This document shows, piece after piece, positions 58,775 through 64,000 of a stretch of DNA of 64,000 nt (its first letter is position 1; each line of letters begins with the position of its first letter). The notes below the pieces were generated by a model. It did not search any database. It saw nothing but the letters and a program-made list of their open reading frames with translations, and was not told the DNA's origin. Where the stretch lies: the NCBI GenBank assembly GCA_905250115.1, contig CAJNOI010000031.1, positions 46,244 through 110,243 on the forward strand, in the 5' to 3' direction. A program made the translations under genes and the position numbers. This stretch comes from Adineta steineri. Lineage: Eukaryota > Rotifera > Eurotatoria > Adinetida > Adinetidae.

Positions 58775-60524
58775 ATGAATCAAAGCGTTTATCTATTGTT
58801 CATACTTATTAGCTCAACATTTGCAGGTAAATCTTCTAATACTATATTATATTAATTAATAACTATATTATTAATTATTAAATTTAATAGCTACGGCATC
58901 ATATAGTACAGTACAAACTAGTACAATAGCAGCAACAACAACCAAAAAATATCTGAGCACAACAGCAACAACTCAAAAAGATCTAAGCACAACAACAATT
59001 ACCAAAAATGATCTGAGCACAACAGCAATAAATAAAAATAATTTGAGCACAACAGCAACTGCTCAAAAAGATCTAAGCACAACAGCAACAACTCAAAAAT
59101 ATATGAGTACAACAGCAACAACACAAAAAGATCTGAGCACAACAACAATCCAGAAAGATCTGAGCACAACAGCAATAACCAAAAATGATTTGAGCACAAT
59201 AGCAACTGCTCAAAAAGATCTGAACATAACAGCAACAACCAAAAAAGATCTGAGTACTACAGCAATAACAGAAACAACATCTTTAACAACACACATTTCA
59301 GGTAAAATAATTGTTTTTTTATTATTTAATTATGATATTCATATGTAGAAGTTAGTCCAATACCATTACCTACATCTTTAAATGATAAAATTGATTATCA
59401 AATTTATCAGACACGTTTATTAACCGATATTGCTGAAGAAAATCGTGTTGCACTTAAACGTCTTACAATAATGATGTCTCATTTGTTGGATAATAATACG
59501 AAAGCAACAGTAGATTATACAATTAATGAAGAAAAACAACATATTGAACCTTTACAACATGTTGACAACGGTAAACTATTTCTTTCTTATTCACATATAG
59601 TTCATGTTAACTTATTGATTATACCTTTATTTAAATTTTCTAGTTACTAAACCAGATGAGCATACATTACATGTATCATTTGGTGTTGATGCAGATCCGG
59701 GTCAATATCCATGGGCTGTAGCATTACAGGGAAACGATCGTGATCGTTGTGGTGGTACATTAATTGATAATCAACATGTTCTAACTGCTGCTCATTGTAT
59801 TGGTATCCGTAATACGGTTATACGTTTAGGTAGTCATAAATATGATGAAGGTGAACTAGTAAAACCCAGTTTTTATTGTGTTCATCATGGATATTCATCA
59901 TCAAATTATTACCGAAATGATTTAGCAATAATACGTCTTGCTAAACCTGTATCTGTTCTATCACCAAAACGTGTATCAACAATTGATATATGTAATTCAA
60001 CTAATATTATAAATACAGCTGCATCATCAAATACAGTTGATCTTTGGATGGTTGGTTGGGGTTTAAAAAATAAAAATATTATACCAGAAGCATTACAACA
60101 TGCTCAAGTGGCTTTAACTGATAAATCAAAGTGCTTAGGATCAAATAGACATACAGATGTATGTGTTCAAAGTCGACCAAATACCAGTCCAATGGGGTTA
60201 ATTAATTTACAAAATAATTTTTATTTCAAATAAAATAAATTCTTTATTTCTTTTAGAGCATGTTCTGGTGATAGTGGTAGTGGATTATTTCAACATACAA
60301 AATCAACGGATCATTGGTGTGTACTGGCTGTTGCCAGTTCATCCAATAGTGATATTTGTGAAGAGACACAGTTTTCAAACTATGTTCAAGCAACAAGTCC
60401 AGATTATACTGAATGGTTTAAAAATGTATTAAATAAAAAAAAATCTTTTGATGATTTACAAAAAGCACAAAAATGTAAAACACATACATTGGCACAACAA
60501 ATTTGTCTACTTGCTTCATGTTAA
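58775..60524 (+). CDS. Secreted trypsin-like serine protease with Thr-rich repeat stalk
   Basis: Five exons (58775-58826, 58891-59301, 59349-59570, 59644-60196, 60257-60524) encode 501 aa. A signal peptide (MNQSVYLLFILISSTFAG) is followed by a mucin-like stalk of about 11 imperfect decapeptides of the DLSTTATTQK type. A linker with charged helices leads to the peptidase S1 domain from about 240. The triad is complete: His279 in LTAAHC, Asp321 in RNDLAIIRL and Ser419 in CSGDSGSG. The usual GDSGGP is GDSGSG here. A typical R/K-IVGG activation site is absent: the domain opens FGVDADPGQYPWAVAL, so activation may differ. It should act outside the cell, with the O-glycosylatable stalk spacing the enzyme from a matrix. 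Digestive versus defence roles cannot be separated. Confidence 0.88.
58950..59276 (+). repeat. 30-bp coding tandem repeat in the protease stalk
   Basis: About 11 units of 30 bp (one of 27 bp) encode variants of DLSTTATTQK and DLSTTAITKN. Third positions and whole codons differ between units, so the array is not freshly expanded. Unit number may vary between alleles. Confidence 0.85.
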
Positions 60525-61660
60525 AATTCGTTTATCAAAAATTTTATTTTTTTAATCATGCATAATTAAAATTTATGACTGATAATACTAATTTAATCAA
60601 ATAGATAGTCAATATATTCTCTTAGATTGTATTTATATTCAAATAAATTTAGTATGAACTCAATTGGTTCAAGTATAGAAAGTAAAAATATTCTCTTCGG
60701 ATACTTCTATTGATTATAATGATAATTATAATTATGATATCACCATACATTAATGTTTCTCATCCATTTCAACTTTGATATATATTTATACAGAATGAAA
60801 ATTGAATAGTGTTATTGAGAAATAAATTTGAACATAGAACAAAAAAGTAATCCATGTTTTATACTCGACGATCAATACTTCGGATAGGTTAAAAGAAGAT
60901 TCAGAAAATTGTCAATTTTTTTGTATCAAAATGATTTGGTTTCTTTTCTTTATAGATTAATATACTATGTACAAATTACAATGAGACAATTTACGAAAGA
61001 CGTTCGAAAGATTATTAACTATTTTTAAATATTTATGGTTTTAGGTTAATTGAGAACTCCTTTGATTTTACAGAAGTCAAAGCTTTTTTCTTCGATATTG
61101 AAAACAGATACGGAATGAAGCATTTCCCTGTTCCTAAACTACTGTCACTGTTAGACTTAAATAGGGGTAGGTGTAAGATAAGGATGCCGAGAAGAGCAAC
61201 CTATAGCGACCTACAGTTTTCTTTAATCGAAAACGATTGAATGGGAACAGCTTTTCTTCGATAACGTATAAGGTAAAATATTTTTCAAACTAATCATCTT
61301 TAAAAAATATGCAGAAGAACATGATCTATCATCTAGATGAAATTTTGTTTTTGATGTTTAATTTAAGTACATAGACTTCGCATTTATGGTTTCGAAGTAC
61401 AATGGAAAAAGTTCTGTAATTACATTCTAATGATGAGCAAATAGAATCCTCTATATACATGCGTAAATAATAGGAAATTGCGTTGATTTGTACTAGATTT
61501 TCATGCTTTTTATCAAAAGAGTTTAAGACATTCGTTTGCATGTTTTTCAAAGATAGTTCATCATTAATTTTAATTCAATAGAAAAAAGAAGCTGTCTCTT
61601 ATTTTTACCGAAGATATATATTTAGATTAAAACTGATTTAATAGAAAAGTTTTTGAATTA
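60525..61660. other. Convergent 3' interval
   Basis: About 1.1 kb of AT-rich sequence between converging genes. The minus-strand frame 61329-61550 lacks the local codon style and does not connect by splice signals to the neighbouring gene. Nothing else is seen. Confidence 0.5.
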
Positions 61661-63951
61661 TCATTCTAGATAAGAATCCTGTTTTTTATTTAATTTCTGG
61701 AGAATATTAAAAAGAGATTGACAAATAGATTGATATCGATATGAATTATTGTCATCAGTCATTGATGATAATATTTGATAAAGATGTGTTAAAATTGTTA
61801 ATAGAAACATTTTTTCATGTGAATAATATTGATGAAGATATCCAAGAATAAATTCCGAACTATGAAGAATATCAATCAAATATTGACATTCGAGAAAATT
61901 AGTTGGATCTAATGATTGACATGAACATTTATTAGCTATAATTGTTCGAAGAATATGGAAAAATTGTGGTGTATAAGAAAGAAATGTTAGAAGATTAGAT
62001 GATGGTTGTAAATTAGTATTTGTATTTTCGATATTTACTGCATGATGTATTAGATCCGAAAGTATTTGACCAATATCAAATGAATTAATCGATTCTAAAT
62101 CTAAAACATATTGATGTAAAAATTTATCGTTTTAATTTTTCACGTTTGTCTTTCGAAATGATCTACGAAAAGTTAACTATGAATTATATTGATATTAATT
62201 CATAGAATTCTTTGTATCGAATAGGGATGTAACAGTGCAAACTCGTAAACTGTTGAGAGCTGGTAACCATCTCTAGCTCGTGATGAACTGAATTGATATG
62301 GAACTGTCACACCTTCAGTATAAAATTCTAAAATATTCCTTACCCGATTGTTGAAGATTTTGAATCAATATTTGTATATTTTCATAATTAATTTCATTAT
62401 CTTGATTTCTAATATTATTCAATAACATATTGTCACATCCTATATACTCAAACATTTATATTTTAATTTATTTCGATTAAATTATTTAATATGAAAAGAA
62501 AAACAATTTTCTTACGTTTTCCTTCTAAATAATTATCATCATTAAAAAATCTTGAATCAATACTTTTATTTGTTTGTGAACAACTAAGATCTGTTTTATA
62601 ATTATCCAATCTTTGTATTTTACATAAATTATTATTATTCATACTATCATCAGAATCACTATCCTCCGATATTGAATGTATTGTTGTTTTAGCTAAATGT
62701 TTTTGAATACAAACCATCAATTCAATGAAGAAATAATCTATTTAAACATACATAAATGCGAAGATTTCATGAAAATATACCATATGATTAAACCAAAAAT
62801 AATAATACTGATAATGAAAAGTAATGCAAAGAAAGTAGGATAAGATTGTCTTTGTTGAATAGTCATTGATGAGTATTTCTTATAATCATTCTGATGTTGT
62901 GTTGTAGCTAAATAGATGGTAATCCCAACTTTGGTCGAAAAACTAAAATGTCGAAGTATATAAAGATCGAAAGGTAAAAATGTCGAAGGATGGGTGTGGA
63001 TATGGGTGTGGGTGAGGGTGAAGGTGTGGGTAAGGGTGAGGGTATGGGTGAGGGTGTGGGTGTGGGTGAGGGTGAAGGTGTGGGTGAGGGTGAGGGTGTG
63101 GGTGAGGGTGTGGGTGAGGGTGAAGGTGTGGGTGAGGGTGAGGGTGTGGGTGAGGGTGTGGGTGAGGGTGTGGGTGAGGGTGTGGGTGAGGGTGTGAGTG
63201 AGGGTGAGGGTGTGGGGGACTGTATGGATGTGGGTATGGCTAAATATAGATGAATGTTTATATTTACACTGATACTCACACCCACTCTCAAACGTCTTTC
63301 TTAATTTTTACCACTAAGTTGTTTCGAACACCCAAAATCTTATCATTTTCATATTTCGACTTTTTTTCTTCGATATTTTTATCCTTCGATATTGTTATAC
63401 TTCGGCATTTTTTACTTCGATATTTTTATATTTCGACATCTTTATACTTCGACATTTTATTTTCGACATTTTTCGTTCGATCTTTTTATACTTCGACATT
63501 TTTACTGTCGACCAAAGTTGGGAGAATCAAATAGATATATCAAGAAACTCAATACATGAAATAGAATTCTCTTATTGAACATACATATATGAACAGTAAA
63601 TGTTGATGATTCTGTCTCTGTATTCGATTTTTCATACATTGATTTCCATGTTTTTCCTTTTCTATTTTGAACTAAATAATGATTATTATTTAAATTTGAT
63701 TGTAAAAATAGTTTTGAATCACATCGAGATAATAAATCATATGAATAACATGGATTCATATTTGTTGTTGAATGAATAGGTAATTGAATAAATGACCTAC
63801 GAATTATTATTGTAAATTTTCCATGAGTATTTACTTCATATACTTTAGCTATATTATTTTTATATCTTAAATATTTTCTTGGTTGTTTAATTTTATTATT
63901 TGAATTTGTTTGAATTAATTGTTTTTTGTGAAAATATAATTTTCTTTTCAT
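61661..63951 (-). CDS. Single-pass membrane protein, family unknown
   Basis: Five exons (63951-63585, 62907-62794, 62737-62516, 62439-62344, 62100-61661) encode 412 aa in consistent phase. The N-terminal 120 residues are basic ([16 protein letters not shown]) with four cysteines and no signal peptide. One hydrophobic segment ([13 protein letters not shown], about 148-160, extended by YFFIELM) is the likely membrane span, giving a single-pass protein of uncertain orientation. An acidic-serine stretch follows (SEDSDSDDS), then a helical Leu-rich C-terminal domain ([29 protein letters not shown]). I recognise no family. The upstream frame is closed by a stop shortly before the ATG. Intron 1 contains an inverted-repeat element with a G-rich array, and intron 4 a small hAT-like element. 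Confidence 0.7.
62222..62317. mobile_element. Tiny hAT-like MITE in an intron
   Basis: The left end TAGGGATGTAACAGT and the inverted right end TGAAGGTGTGACAGT share GATGTAACAGT/GGTGTGACAGT. The flanks GTATCGAA (62214-62221) and GTATAAAA (62318-62325) match at 6 of 8 positions, as expected for a decayed 8-bp target duplication. At 96 bp it has no coding capacity. It sits in the intron 62101-62343 of the membrane-protein gene. Confidence 0.5.
62990..63239 (+). repeat. G-rich hexamer array, telomere-like
   Basis: About 40 hexamers of TGTGGG, TGAGGG and a few TGAAGG or TATGGG variants run continuously on the plus strand. Adineta-type bdelloid telomeres are, as I recall, TGTGGG repeats. Long stop-free frames on both strands here ([17 protein letters not shown]) are artefacts of the repeat. 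The strand is strongly suited to G-quadruplex formation. Confidence 0.85.
63353..63507. repeat. AT-rich TTCGAYATTTTTATA tandem repeat
   Basis: About eight imperfect units of 18-20 bp with the core TTCGACATTTTTATACTTCGA lie inside the right part of the inverted-repeat element, and inverted relatives occur inside its left end (62947-62989). They look like the subterminal repeats often seen in DNA transposons. Confidence 0.65.
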
Positions 63952-64000
63952 CTCGATTTGTTTAGAAAAATACTATCTTAGTAACTAGGAAAGTTTAATT

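Larger units (their letters stand above)
62918..63528. mobile_element. Inverted-repeat element with perfect 8-bp duplication, carrying a G-rich array
   Basis: TCCCAACTTTGGTCGA (62923-62938) and its exact complement (63508-63523) are the inverted ends; the outer 5 bases match only partly. AAATAGAT flanks the unit on both sides (62910-62917 and 63529-63536), a perfect 8-bp duplication, which favours an hAT-like element. Copies of TGTCGAAGTATA-type sequence lie inside both ends in inverted orientation, and a G-rich hexamer array forms the centre. Removing the element and one duplication leaves a 58-nt intron, the normal size here. Confidence 0.75.

Noticed and set aside
58999-59238. Minus-strand Leu/Cys-rich frame opposite the protease stalk
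   Set aside because: It is the reverse complement of the Thr-rich coding repeat and exists only because the repeat lacks stops.
62781-62794. Later donor (GTATAT at 62780) for exon 2 of the membrane-protein gene
   Set aside because: Joining it to the only nearby acceptor creates a stop codon at the junction. The earlier GTTTAA donor after 62794 keeps the frame and gives a 56-nt intron.
62908-63291. Long stop-free frames ([17 protein letters not shown]) on both strands
   Set aside because: They are translations of the G-rich hexamer array in several frames and lack any coding signal.

Overview
The window looks like the nuclear genome of a small invertebrate, most likely a bdelloid rotifer. 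The evidence is AT-rich DNA, dense genes on both strands, introns mostly of 43-60 nt with GT...AG ends, and codons strongly biased to A or T. It also holds bilaterian animal families (classical cadherin with laminin-G domains, KIF26, clockwork orange, CAPN15, CHAF1B), a plant-type DYW pentatricopeptide gene, and a G-rich hexamer array close to the TGTGGG repeat I recall for bdelloid telomeres. The organism call is inference. Exon models were built by hand: each junction was checked for GT/AG, for reading phase and for an open frame, and each total coding length divides by three unless a gap intervenes.

Layout. 2.3-3.6 kb (+): clockwork orange-like bHLH-Orange repressor. 7.0-14.9 kb (+): KIF26-type atypical kinesin whose motor has lost its nucleotide-binding motifs. 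15.2-17.0 kb (+): intronless polytopic membrane protein of unknown family. 19.3-32.6 kb (+): 19-exon classical cadherin of about 3167 aa, with several small DNA transposons in its introns. 33.3-35.4 kb (+): SLC22-like transporter. 36.0-36.8 kb (+): small heat-shock protein. 39.3-42.5 kb (+): CAPN15/SOL-type calpain, crossed by a 100-N gap. 45.5-43.2 kb (-): mitochondrial GUF1/EF4. 47.7-45.6 kb (-): PPR-DYW protein, head-to-tail with GUF1. 48.0-49.7 kb (+): CHAF1B, divergent from the PPR gene. 50.3-51.0 kb (+): PPP1R14-type PP1 inhibitor. 52.7-51.2 and 53.6-52.8 kb (-): two tandem double-RRM paralogues. 55.1-56.0 kb (+): hydrophilic coiled-coil protein. 56.8-57.7 kb (+): secreted Gly/Gln/Leu-rich protein, crossed by a second 100-N gap. 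58.8-60.5 kb (+): trypsin-like protease with a Thr-rich repeat stalk. 64.0-61.7 kb (-): single-pass membrane protein of unknown family.

No rRNA, tRNA, CRISPR array, LTR element or transposase gene was found. The mobile DNA seen is short and non-autonomous: two elements with matching 8-bp target duplications (one hAT-like), a weaker 96-bp hAT-like one, a piggyBac-like TTAA element, and two further inverted-repeat elements. They lie in introns or between genes.

The genes do not form one pathway. The most notable cluster is 43-50 kb, where a horizontally acquired-looking DYW-PPR gene sits 142 bp from the mitochondrial translation factor GUF1 and shares a 321-bp divergent interval with CHAF1B. 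Its DYW domain keeps the zinc-type cysteines and histidines but lacks the catalytic glutamate, so it may be an RNA-binding protein that no longer deaminates.
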